Source of the DNA: Tetrahymena thermophila SB210
Lineage: Eukaryota; Ciliophora; Oligohymenophorea; Hymenostomatida; Tetrahymenidae
Length of the DNA: 64,000 bases
Direction: 5' to 3'
Assembly (NCBI RefSeq): GCF_000189635.1
Contig: NW_002476399.1
Location: 124,001-188,000, forward strand
Positions within the stretch are counted from its first letter, which is position 1; every line of letters starts with the position of its first letter. The notes beneath the pieces are model-generated. The model ran no database searches. It saw only the letters and a list, made by a program, of their open reading frames with translations, and was not told the DNA's origin. This document shows, in pieces, positions 51,101 through 62,622 of this stretch. The position numbers and the translations under genes are program-made.

Positions 51101-52553
51101 GTTTTTAATTTTCTGTTAAAGTAAAAATGTAATCAAATCGCTTTTTCTTACAGGATATTCCGTTTCCTTTTAGGAAAATAAGTAAATTTAAGCCAAATAA
51201 AAAGAGGTTCTGATTTGTATTGTTGCTAATAAAGGAGTTTGAGTAGATGACTTTAGAACCAAGTATAAACATACTTATCAAATCAGTGATAAATATTGAT
51301 GATAAAATATACTACTTTGCAATTAGCTTACGCCTAGTAATGATGATGTCTTTGTCAAAAAAGGCTGTATTCAAATTGACTAATATATCAAGCAAGAAAA
51401 AAACAAATGCATAAAAGCTTATTTGTTGAATGAAATTGGTATCAAAATCATTTTAATCAAAAAAAATAATGATTGAATATAAATAAAAAAATGTATAGGT
51501 AAAAACAACTTAAACTAAATCCCAGATGACTCTTGAGGTGTCAGTCGGCATGAAAATTGCTAATTTTTAAGTTTTCTTTAAAATTTTACTAAATACTAGG
51601 AATATCTTAAAGCTTTTGTGAATCTAATCTTTTTGGCGATAAAAATGAGATAAATCATTAATATTTTAGTATTCTTTTTCGCTTAAGTCATCTAACTTTC
51701 TATTTGAATGCCTTATTTTTAGGTTATAAATAAAGGTTTTGACATTTTATCTGATTCTCATGATCCTGTTCATTGAATTGTTTAAAAGTCTACTTATTAT
51801 ATTGCTTGCCTTCTGAAAATTCTACTTATGTTTTTATTACACCATTGTTTCTTATTTATTAAAATATTAAATTTTCACAGCTGTATTTATTTTTGTTCCA
51901 AGCACTTTGAGATCTTTTTCATAAATCATTTCATCTTATATAGCTATTTGACTTTAGCTCTTTTAGCTGTTATTAATATCCATATTAGATAATTAATTTT
52001 AATTTTCTTTTTGGCCTTCAAAATTTTTTGAATTTGAAGAAATTCGCTAATTAAGTTCTGAAAAATTACTACTTTCTTTTTCTGATTCATTTTTGCTTGA
52101 ACTTTCTCTATTATTTTCTTCATATTAAAACAACTTCTTCTTACTATTTTACTTTGAAGTTGTTTTACTTTCTTCATAATGATGCTTATGTTTATTTGAC
52201 TTAGGCTAATAATCTATTTATTCATCCTAAGGGATCTAATTCATGTTGAATGATGTAAGTGCTTATTGACTCTTAATTAAAGATTAATTGTTATTAATAT
52301 CCTTTAAAGATTTCTGTAAGGATTCATTTACATCTGCTTAAAAACTTTTATATGATATCTCTTTATCTCCATCATGGATTTTTTATGGTTAATTTATTTA
52401 TAATTCAAACAACTGTCTTTAGCAAAGCCTATCTACATAAATGTCTTTTATTTCTAATTCTTAATATTTATTTTCATCACTGCACATTTATTAGTAGAAT
52501 AGAGTTGGAACTTATTTCTTAAATCTATTTGATGTTTCTAACTTTTAATCCAT
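48102..52553 (-). CDS. Cyclic-nucleotide-gated-type K+ channel with zinc knuckle, copy 3
   Basis: Exons in transcript order: 51047-52553, 50848-50991, 50585-50756, 49769-50524 and 48102-49716; 4,194 nt, 1,397 residues, TGA stop. Exon borders match copies 1 and 2, but sequence is clearly more diverged, particularly in the N-terminal 300 residues and in the exon 5 linker. The pore reads TMTTVGYGDISASN. The cyclic-nucleotide-binding domain (GQIFGEISFFSGLQRQSSAR) and zinc knuckle (CYSCKNSGHLANQC) are intact, and the C-terminal module ends YKPTYLSYGTKMQKGVNYPL. The N-terminus starts MDQKLETSNRF, unlike the MMDPT of copies 1 and 2. Separated from copy 2 by LRR gene C, it marks an older duplication in the cluster. 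Confidence 0.9.
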
Positions 52554-53897
52554 TTTCTTTTTCGTTTAATTTTTAAGACTATCAATCAATCAATAAGTAC
52601 TAAAAATTAATACCAAACTTAATATTAATACAATTAATTAATTAGTTTGCTTGTTTTATTTACACATTATATATTGACTAGCATATGATTAAAGTATTAG
52701 AAAATTAATAATTAGTTAATTTATAAAATGCATATAAATTATTCATTAAAACTACTACTATTCTAACCAATAAATTTATTTAATCTTGAAAATAAGATTA
52801 TATTAATAGTTATTATAATTTGCATACTAAAATTATAGAGTCAAGACATAGATTTAATTACATATTGAAACATAGCACTATTTCATTCTAAATGTTTCTT
52901 GATATTTAACTATCAATGAATGTCTTATTTAAATATAAACTTATTGATTATACACAACTTATTTAAATTTTTTGAAGAAATTAGAAATAAATTTTTTAAT
53001 AAATATAATGAAAGTTCATTTCCACTTTTTATTTTAGGTAATTGAGAGCTAGGATAAACAAATAATTTTATAATTTATGGTTTCACAAAATTTTTAGAGA
53101 GAGAGAGAGAGAATATATACTTTGGGAATAGGAGTTAAAAAAATAATTTTATTATGCTCCTTTTGTGCTCTAATATTTAAAATTTTACAATTTTTGATAA
53201 ATTTTACTTTTTTGTTAATTTTTTGGATTTTTTAGGAAAAAAATTTTTGAGCATTTTAAAGCAAAATTAAATAAGTATTATATTTAAAAAAGCCAAAGTA
53301 AATCTTATTCTTTAAGACTCGAAGCTAAATATGATTAAGAAGATAAAATTAAAAGCAGAGTTCGATAAGCAGGTTACATCAAAAGCAAAAATCAGAGTAA
53401 ATTATTTAAAATTCAATAAAAATTGAAAATTTTATTCTGCTATGAAAATTACAGCAAATTCTGTATTTCTTTAACCAAATCTCATTATTTTGAAGTAAAT
53501 ATTTATTTGAAAAGATAAATTAAAAAAAATTGAATTTGCTAAATTGATTTAAAATTAATTAAGAATATATTTGTTAAACTAAATTTATTTTTTAAAATTT
53601 TATTTTAGAAAAATATTATTAATAAATTAATGCTTTACTACTTTATTTATATGTTAAGAAAATTTTATTTTATTTTATCCTCTTATTTTTTATGAGAAAA
53701 TAAATAAAATTTTAAATTATTTATGTTTGTTTTTTAGGTTTTTTTATTTAATTAATTAAAAACCTATTAATATCTTCAATTAAAAAATAATTTTTTAAGG
53801 TAAATAAAAAAAATTAATAATAAATATCATTTAATAATTTTTAATTAGAAAAATAACTAAATTTTTAATAAATTAAGAGCTTTAATTTCTATTTGAA
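52554..53897. other. Intergenic region with an AG repeat and a coding-like relic
   Basis: Between divergent genes (channel copy 3 and the B-box-like gene), so it should hold both promoters. An (AG)n run lies at about 53096-53112. Plus-strand bases about 53225-53535 form one open frame that is protein-like in its middle (SYSLRLEAKYDQEDKIKSRV), with more G+C than its surroundings. It has no Met start and no family match and may be an old exon. Confidence 0.4.
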
Positions 53898-55172
53898 ATG
53901 GATATAGAAAATTAAAAATTAAAATGTAAAAAACATAATTAAAATGAAATATTGTTTGTAAAGACAGACTCATTAGCAGATGAGGAAGACATTTTTTTTT
54001 GTGATTTGTGCCTTTTTTCTTTGCAAAATTTTACTCTGAATAACTTTACAAGCATGAAATAGATAACAAATTGGAGCGAAGGTTAAGTCATTTATAATTT
54101 CCCTCCCCTTAAAGATAATTTAATTTTAAATTAAATTATGCTTTTGAAATAAGAAAGTTAACTAAATAAATAAGTACTGAAGATAAATGAGTTTTTTGAG
54201 CAATTAAAATGTGAAGTGATGTAAATGTTAAATGAAGCTTAAAAAATCATGAACAATTTAGTAAGTGAGATGTAGGAAATTGATTTTAAAATAATGGAAA
54301 AGTACAATAATTTATCGAAATTGAAAGAATTTAAAAATATCATAACATAAAATGATATTAGCCAAGATGAATTGGTTATTTAAACCAAGCAATTTTTAAA
54401 GCTTATCTAATAAAATAAGAAAAGCAATTCTAAATCTCTTGAAAGTCTGATCTAAGAGTATTAAATGTTAGAACAGCAAATTTAGTTATAAAAACCAGAA
54501 CAAATTAAGATAAAGTTGCTAGACACTTTAAAAGATTTTAGTTATTTATACAAATAAGAAAAAATTCAGTAAAATTTAATGACTAAATATCAAGATTTAC
54601 TTCCTCAAATACAATTTTCTAAATATCTATTTGAGCCATATTATTCTTCCAGCTTAAGTATTTCTTAAAACCAACTTAACTAATTTCTCTTTACTTCCAA
54701 ATTATCAAATAAATGGGGAAGTTTTTATAGTAGTAACTTAATTATTGAGAGTGATAAAAAATATATTTTTAAGTTAAAAGCTGAGCAACTTGACCCAGAA
54801 TAAGATAACTATATGGTATTTGGCTTAGTTAGGGATGAAACTAAGGATAAAGATTACTGTACAAAAGATTTTTTGAGTTGTAGTCTATGTTACTAAAACA
54901 ATAAATGTTATATTAGTTAATATGTTAGAGGATTAAGCAAAATAATTAGAGGAAATTTCAAGGATTTACCAACAGAGACAGAAATAGAATTCAGAATTTG
55001 CATTAATAAAAATATATTTTAGATCACTGAATTACCCAACAAAAATCATAGAGCAGTTCTTGACGAAAAAAGCAAATAGAATCTGAAAAAATATTAAAAT
55101 CTCAGATTTTTTATAGGAATGGAAAATAAAATTCAAATAACATTGTTAGAAGCCAAAGTAAAGGATAATTGA
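53898..55172 (+). CDS. B-box-like zinc-binding coiled-coil protein
   Basis: A single exon of 425 codons (424 residues), open from ATG to TGA. Near the N-terminus two paired motifs, C10-KK-H13 and C35-DL-C38 (IFFCDLC), resemble the first half of a B-box zinc finger. Residues about 80-250 are rich in Leu, Gln, Lys and Glu with heptad-like spacing and probably form a coiled coil (MLNEAQKIMNNLVSEMQEID). The C-terminal 160 residues (from about GSFYSSNLIIESDKKYIFKL) look like a beta-rich globular domain with several Cys (CTKDFLSCSLCYQNNKCY). This zinc-finger/coiled-coil/beta order recalls TRIM-type proteins without a RING. Ciliates have many such genes of unknown role. The zinc site is incomplete compared with a canonical B-box, so the domain name is tentative. 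Confidence 0.8.
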
Positions 55173-56189
55173 GACATTAATTATTGCTAATCCAGATATT
55201 AAATTATGATGAACAGGACAGTCCATGTAAATAAATATCTTTAAATTACTTTATATTTTAATACATTTTATTTCATAAATTATATTTGATTTTATTACAT
55301 AATTATCTATGAATAAATCTATTTAATTTTTTAATTTTATTGTACTTGATTTGATTATTTATTAATAAAAATAGAATTTATTTAAAATAAATGCAGAATG
55401 AGCAATCTTATAGGTGAAATCAGCAAAAACTTTTATTTTTTAAGTTTAATACAAAATTAGTAAAGATCTATCTATAAATTTAATTTGAGTGTGTGCTTGA
55501 TTTAGCTATTTTTATTTGTTCTTCATGCTTATTTTCCTAGATTGATAATTAATTAAAAATAATATATTGAGAGTTTTTAAAGCTAAAATCATAAAAATAG
55601 AAGCAAAATTTAATCTTAATATGTAATAGATAGTTAATCAATTACATTAATATTAAAAAAGTTTTTATTTTATTGGATTTTAAATAAATTTATAGCTTAT
55701 TAATCTATAACCTATTGATTTTAAATAAAAGCTTTATCCTACTTATAATAATTATCTTTCCTTAATGTGCTTATATTACTATATTTTATTACTCTTTAAT
55801 AACTACAAATACATTATTTTATTTGATCTACTTAAAAATAGACGTAATTTTTTGGTAATTTAAATATTGTTACAATTTTAATTATATTAAGAAATATATA
55901 AAAGTTTTAAACTTTAAAAAGATATTATAATATTTTTATATTTTTATAATTAGAAGTAATAATTCAATATATTTGTTTGTCTTGAAATAGTTTTAAAAAA
56001 ATAAATTTGTTTGTTTGTTTTCAAGTAATTTAAAAAATAAATTTTTAAACATTTAATTGTTTAAAAAGTATCTGATTTAATTTCGAAGAGAATCCAGAAG
56101 AGAGTTAGTGGTATATCTTTTTTAATTAAGGGAGAAAAATAGTATCCTTATTGTTCTATATTAATTTCGATTCAAATTATTTTGATTTT
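55173..56189. other. AT-rich intergenic sequence
   Basis: No gene is seen on either strand between the stop of the B-box-like gene and the small minus-strand ORF. Confidence 0.55.
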
Positions 56190-56459
56190 TCACTTCAGAA
56201 GTTAGAAATACTCAGAATGTAATTTTAACATAAATTTATTTTGATATTAATTACATTAATTTAAATTATTAAAAACTACTTCATCCATATCTTCCTATAT
56301 CCTATTTTAAAGGTCTTCAGCTTTCTTCTTTATGTTATTTGCTTTTTTTGTAGTAATATCGAGGCTTACTTTTTTATATCCATCTATTTTTAATTTTCTT
56401 AACGCTTGATTTTCTACTTCTAAAACATAAATTTGCTTATTTGTTCTTTTTAAAATCAT
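56190..56459 (-). CDS. Small possible coiled-coil protein, unrecognised
   Basis: An open frame of 90 codons (89 residues) from ATG to TGA on the minus strand. The first 65 residues are strongly charged and helical in character (VLEVENQALRKLKIDGYKKV, then KANNIKKKAEDLQNRIQED), unlike the surrounding sequence, which supports real coding. The last 25 residues are weaker, and a GTAG after EDMDE could be a donor leading to a further exon I cannot place. No family is recognised. It could be a short gene, one exon of a larger gene, or a relic. Confidence 0.4.
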
Positions 56460-56886
56460 AAATAATAAATTGATCTATCTATCTTGCAAAAAAATTGATG
56501 GAAAAACAAATAAATATCATTTTTTCTTTTAAATAAAAAAATATGAATAAAGATAATAAATTTTCTATTCCACCTTATTAAGCATCTATTAAAATTTAAG
56601 ATTGCCGCTTAAAATAAATCGATCAGAAAACAAATCACTTTGTTCGATTTTTAGATTATAAATACTTTTGAAGTTTATGATTGTCACTAATAACAAAAAT
56701 GATCAAAAAATAAATAATTTCTTTCTATTTTTCTATCAGAAATACTTTATTGCAATTCAAAAACATAAAATAATCTATTTGATATTCACTTATTTTAATT
56801 ATCAAAGTTCTTTAAATAGATTGCGCATAACTCATATAATTCATAATTATTTAAATCAAAACAAAATTAGTAAATAATTGCTAAAA

Positions 56887-59800
56887 ATGAAAAAATAAAA
56901 AATGATGAATGTGTTAATAGTAGGACTCATCCTATTATTTACATTAAGAGGTATTTAATTTTTACATTTTTTTATTTTATTAACTTTCATTTACAATGAA
57001 AAGCTTAATTGATTCAAGAAAACCTAAGTGAGAACAGGTTCTGGAAAAATGCTAAGAGAATGCTTTAAGCTTCAGCCTCTATAGCACCTAGTGAGGTTTC
57101 TTCATTTACTAAATCTCATTTAACCTTTAATGGAATAAGTTCACCTCAAGATGTCACTAAAATTGAACTTTTCAACTCAGTAGCAACAATTTAAATCTAA
57201 ATTGAGTAAGTATACTCAGACTCAATTCTAGGTATGCTTGATAGAGGTAAATAATATATTTTTAATTTAATTCAAACACTTTAATTAATTTTATAATTAA
57301 CCTTTAATTTGTTAATTAGGAAACTAAGGGTTGTTCAAAGGAAGAATTACCTACAAGAATGGAAACTATATTGAAACTAATAACAATCTTGCTATTCAAA
57401 CTAAAATTAACTCTATCTATCCCAAACAAGGAAACTACTAAGGAGGAGTTTTGTTAACTATCTAAGGATAAGGATTTGGTTACTAAGATCCTGATAATCA
57501 AGTTCTTATTGGAGATGCTTAATGTGTTATTTTATCTTATTCTGAGAACTAAATTTAATGCGTTACTTTGGTTGCATGGAAATTGCTGAATTAGAAGAGA
57601 AATGTAGTTTTAAAAAGGAATAATGTTGTCTCTATAACCGAAAATAATGCAAATACTGAGTACACTTTTATCAAGGTAGAAAATGTACCAAGTATTACTA
57701 AGATGTATACTAGTAGTGGTTAGTATACAAGGAATTCAATTGTTTAAATTGAAGGAACAAATCTGCTTATTGATGGTCTTTAAACTTAATTATTCATTGG
57801 AAATAGCAGTATTTAGTATGCAAAGACAAATGCAGGCTTGTCCTTCGTTTTACCTGATATTTTTACTTCTCAAGTTTAAAATCTTGTCATATTTGTTGAC
57901 TAAAATGGATCAACTTAACCCCAGCAATTTTAAGTTAGTAGTTTAATTTATTGTTTGAATCCTGACAATACTTTATATCTGTAAGATGGCTATAGCTTAC
58001 AATTACTTGCTTAACTATCTGGAGTATCTGAACAATCAAAAGTCTAAATCTTTTATGACAACCAAAAGCCTAAAGCACAAGCTGATATAGTTTCTTTAGG
58101 TTATTTTTACAAATTTGACTAAGTTCCTTAAATCCCTACCTAAATCTTAAATATTACTATCGACAATTAAAATATTCTTAGCAGTCCCATCAAGCTAATC
58201 TCAAGTAATTCATACTTTTAGCTTAGTTATAATGTAATTACCCATCCCTCAGATGCAAACTATTTCCAGATACAAATAACACCAAACTAGTAAACCTAAA
58301 ATTTAGTGATACAAAATTTGTTGATTCTAATTCCATCTATTAATTTTATAGATGAATTAGTGTAAGAAGGAACATATACATACAAATACAAAAAGCTTAG
58401 CTAACAATTCTAAATAATCTCATTTTACATTTGCACAAATTAAGGAAGTGCTCGTTATGTTCCTACTGATACTAGCATGCTTTTTAATTTGAACTCAATT
58501 TAGATGCTTACTAAAAATTAATAACCTTAAACTGGAGATATCATTCAATTCTTAATTCCAAGTGTTAAGAAAAACTAGTTGTATTGTATGAAAGTGACTT
58601 GTCCTAACGGATACTCCTACAAAGATTACTATTATGGATGGATTTACCAATAAGACAGTTACTTTGTTACCCCTCTCTCATAAAATGGAGATGTTTATAG
58701 CTTTAGTTTCCCAACTATTGTTTAAAGACTAAAAGGATACAAAGATACTTGTGATATTTCTATTGAAGCTATAGATACTAATTTTGCTTATTCTAAATAA
58801 CTAAATGACATATCTTACTTAGAAAATAATTTCTTTACTAGCTTATTCTTATCAGAACCCAACGTAACATCCACTTCATACATGTAAGGTATAGGATAAG
58901 TCACAAAAAGCTTGTCTCTTTAGGTTTTCAAAGATGCAGTGACTCCACAGAAATAAAGAATTTATGTGTAAAGCATCTAACCTAAAATACTGTCTGCCTT
59001 TGGAAGAGAATAAGTTGTTATTACTGGTAACAATTTCTTGCAAAATAATAACACAATTTCTTCTATCTAAGTAAAAATTTTAGGAGTAAACTGTGATATT
59101 TAAAGTGTCACAAACACATAAATTAATTGCATTTCAGGAGTTAAGACTAGCTACAATTCTCTTGATACTACTTCTGTTTCTGTAGGAAATGATTAAGCTT
59201 TGATGTTAGATCATGCTATGTACTCATTTGATTTGAATGAAAAAGAATTTTCAAATTTAAATAGCTAATTCGTTGATTAGATAAATCTAAATATTCCTTT
59301 CAACTTGTAACTAATTTTAGATGTTGGATAATACTAAGGAAACAGCATTAATTTCAACTATACTAATATTGATGGAAGACTTACCTTAAACAGCTCAAGA
59401 GACTTAAACATTACATTCTAATCCATTTAAACCAAAACCAAAGGCTATTTAAGCTTTGGTACTATTGACAAAAGATTCACTTCAAACTGTAATGTAACAA
59501 TTGGAAGTTTAGGATATGTGCAACTTAATGCTTATGGAAGAGATGTCGGAAACTATAATTACACACTTGTAAAAAGTATCTCCCCATAGTAAAATGTAAT
59601 TGAAGTTTAAGAAAGCTTAGTTAATCTTAAGAAGGGTAATAAGATTATGATTTTAGCTACCTCTTTAGAGGAAAACAATGAAGAATTAGTTGTTGAAGAA
59701 GTTAAATATAACAAAATTAAAGTTTCAACTCCTGTTGTTAGCAATCACTAAAACACTATCTAAAATGCCAAGCTTTAAAATGGAAATAATTTCTAATATT

Positions 59801-61320
59801 CTATTTAAGTACCTATAATTCAAACAGACAGAAACCTTCGCATAACAGGAATCAATGGTTTATGGTTTAATGAAATATTTGATACTAGAGTTGAATCTTA
59901 AAATTATGGTGTAACATTAAATAATGCAGTAAATTCATATATATTAGTTTAGAGCAGCTATTTTGGATTCAATAATATCACCTCAAGCGCTTTGTTATAT
60001 ACTTCTGCTACCAGCAGCAATACTATTTCAGCAGGATAATTATTGAACAGCTTTATTATAGTTTCTAATAAATTGAACTTGATTTCTTTGACTTGTGATA
60101 AGTTTAACAATAACTTTATTTAAGGTGGTATTTAATTTGGCAATGCTAACGGTATAACTGAAAGAAAAAGTAACAATAATACTGAATTCTTAAACAATGT
60201 TCTAGTTGCTTCTCAAACTTGCATAATTATTAAATACCCTTTGCCAATCTAAATGAGTTCAAACATTTGCTTCTCATTTTAATACTTCACAAACTTCTTA
60301 TACATTCATTCAATTTAATCAGATGATTTAGCATTAGCTGCTTTAGATATTAGATAAGCATTAGTTTAATATCAGTATAAAGACTTCGATTAAACTCATG
60401 AAGAAAGTATATACGCTATTTAACCTTCAAAATAAAACCATACAAGGTTTTTAGTTGTTGCAAATAGCATTTAGAGCAATTTGCAAAACTCTCCTGTCTT
60501 GTTTGTTAATGATTATCCAAAATACAATTATACCTTATCTAATCTTTATGATTTTGAAGTTTAAGGATTCAATCAGAGTAATTTGACTATATAATATTAG
60601 AATCCTAATCAATCAGCCTCTCAAAATTTCATATCAGTAATAGATATCTATAACTTTAGATCTGATATTCCAAAAAATACAGTTCTATTTAATGATACCT
60701 TGTCAGACCCAACAAAAGGACTTGTTTTAGTTGATAGAGACGGAAGCTTAACAGGAAAGGTTCAATCTATTTTATCATCAAATTTAGCTTCACCAAATTT
60801 ATCTTGCTCATTAAATGATCAAAACCTAAATAGCTGTTCAACACTCATTGGTGTTATGACTGTCCAATATGTAAATGCTTATGGAAATTACATGTGTTAA
60901 TAATATTAACCAAGTAATTTTGCAGTATTATTCAATGGATAACAATACACACCTAACGTAACATAAATTAATAACGCATTAGTTACTCCACTATAATAAA
61001 CAGCATCCTTTAAGTTTGTAAAAAATCTTTCTGGTGAAGAATTCATACCATGCTTCTTTGCTATTGAAACAAGATACTTGTCCAATGGTGGTCTAGGGTT
61101 TATAGCTAAGTATAGTGTTGATACTTCTAAACTTTAGAAGATCTAAATTTACTTGCAAAATAGAGATTATGTCTTATAAAATGCAAGTCAAAATCAATTA
61201 GATATCTCAACATGTAAACACGGTTAGTACTACATCTAACCAGATGGAATACAATTCTGTATTAAGTATTTAGATGGATTACTTTATAGATACTGGGTTG
61301 TCCTTTAAGTTAAGTAGTGA
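56887..61320 (+). CDS. Secreted fibrocystin-L/CEMIP-like protein with IPT, G8 and beta-helix regions
   Basis: Exons 56887-56950, 57004-57246 and 57320-61320 join in phase 1 and give 1,435 residues. A signal peptide is present (MMNVLIVGLILLFTLRA, cleavage near 22-24). IPT/TIG domains follow: INSIYPKQGNYQGGVLLTIQ, then GQGFGY (about 140 onward), and a second, PKILSAFGREQVVITGNNFL (about 680). A G8-type region reads GRLTLNSSRDLNITF, then KGYLSFGTIDKRFTSNCNVT (about 815-860). It is followed by the family stretch LKKGNKIMILATSLEENNEE with H at the end of KVSTPVVSNH, then TDRNLRITGI, where the right-handed beta-helix normally begins. VLVDRDGSLTGK (about 1135) is another shared motif. No membrane span follows, so it is probably secreted or surface-associated. 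Animal relatives include PKHD1, PKHD1L1, TMEM2 and CEMIP. A catalytic role cannot be claimed from sequence. Confidence 0.85.
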
Positions 61321-62622
61321 TATAATTCCTTATAAATTTATATAAATAAATAATATAATATTTTAAAAGAATGTTTGTTGTATAAGTTTTTTTTTGAATT
61401 TTAATTGAAATTAATTTTTAAAATACTTTTCTCTATACTGATGTATTTTATTATCTATCAAAATTGAGCAGGTATAAAAATACTTTTAGAAAAAATAAAA
61501 AAAATATTACTTATTAAAAATCATTTTATTTTTTAACTTTGTGCACTATTATTAAAAAGAAAATGCTCAAAATATGTTTTTAGTAATCTATAAATCCTTA
61601 TTAGTTATGGTAACCCCTGCCTTAATTTTATCTAAAATTTTTACCATAAATATAAATATGTATAACTTATTATCATTAGTTTTAAAATATAATTTTAAAT
61701 TTAGATCTTTTATAATATCATTTTATTGTAAAGATAAATATTGAATTTATTTACCCAAACTATTTCTTTGTAGATTTTCCTTTTAAAGAATCATGGATAC
61801 GTATTAAATGGTAGTATTAATCAAATTTTAGATTGGTTACTATTTTTTCAGATAATAGGCATAACAATGAAGTAATACAGTTTATTTTATTACTTATGAT
61901 GATTCACTTATTTTTTTATTGTCTTCATCATTGAATTTTCTTAAGTGTTACATAGCATATTAATAAATTTACATCTTTTTTTTTTTGCTTTATCAAAAAT
62001 TTAAGTAATTATTAAATTTTTCACAACTTTTCACTTTAAATAATTTGTTTTCCTTAAATTTAAACTTATATTTATTTCTTGAAAAATATTTTTTAATTTT
62101 CTAGAAAATTAGTAAAAATAAAATCTTTTAATTTAATAAATTAGCAATGAGAATTATTATAAAAGCATCTCTTTTATTAGCAAAGCATTATTATCATAAT
62201 TTACAAGAGAAAATTTAAATTTAATAGAGAAATTTGTAAATTTAATATAATCTTTATCGAGGTATTACTGTAATAACATTTTTAAAAATTTCAAACTTAA
62301 ATTAATTCAATATAATTTAAAAAAAATAGTGATAGTAGATATATAAACTTCTTTAAAATCAACATAAACACTAAAATTTATAAATCAATCATTTGAAAAT
62401 ATTAAAAAAAATATTTTTTTGTTTGAAGTTTATTTATATTTTTTATTGAAAAATAAAAATAACTAAATGCTGGGTGTTAAATATTATAATTAATAGCAAA
62501 ATAAACAAAAAATAAGAGAATCTTAAACATTTTAATGATTAAACAAAAAAATTTTATTCAACTTAAAACTATTATCAAAGTAATAGCTATTTTTAATTAA
62601 TAAGGAATAAGTAAGTTATCAA
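61321..62622. other. AT-rich intergenic sequence between convergent genes
   Basis: Between the stop codons of the IPT-G8 gene (+) and channel copy 4 (-). No gene or distinct repeat is seen. Confidence 0.6.

Noticed and set aside
49454..52177. Standard-code minus-strand frames at 49454-49654 and 51944-52177
   Set aside because: They are in the wrong frame relative to the channel copy 3 exons and arise from Lys/Ile-rich shadow translation.
56543..56671. Plus-strand 42-codon open frame (MNKDNKFSIPPYQ...)
   Set aside because: Short, no homology recognised, no splice partner found. It could be a small gene but is not supported beyond chance in this composition.
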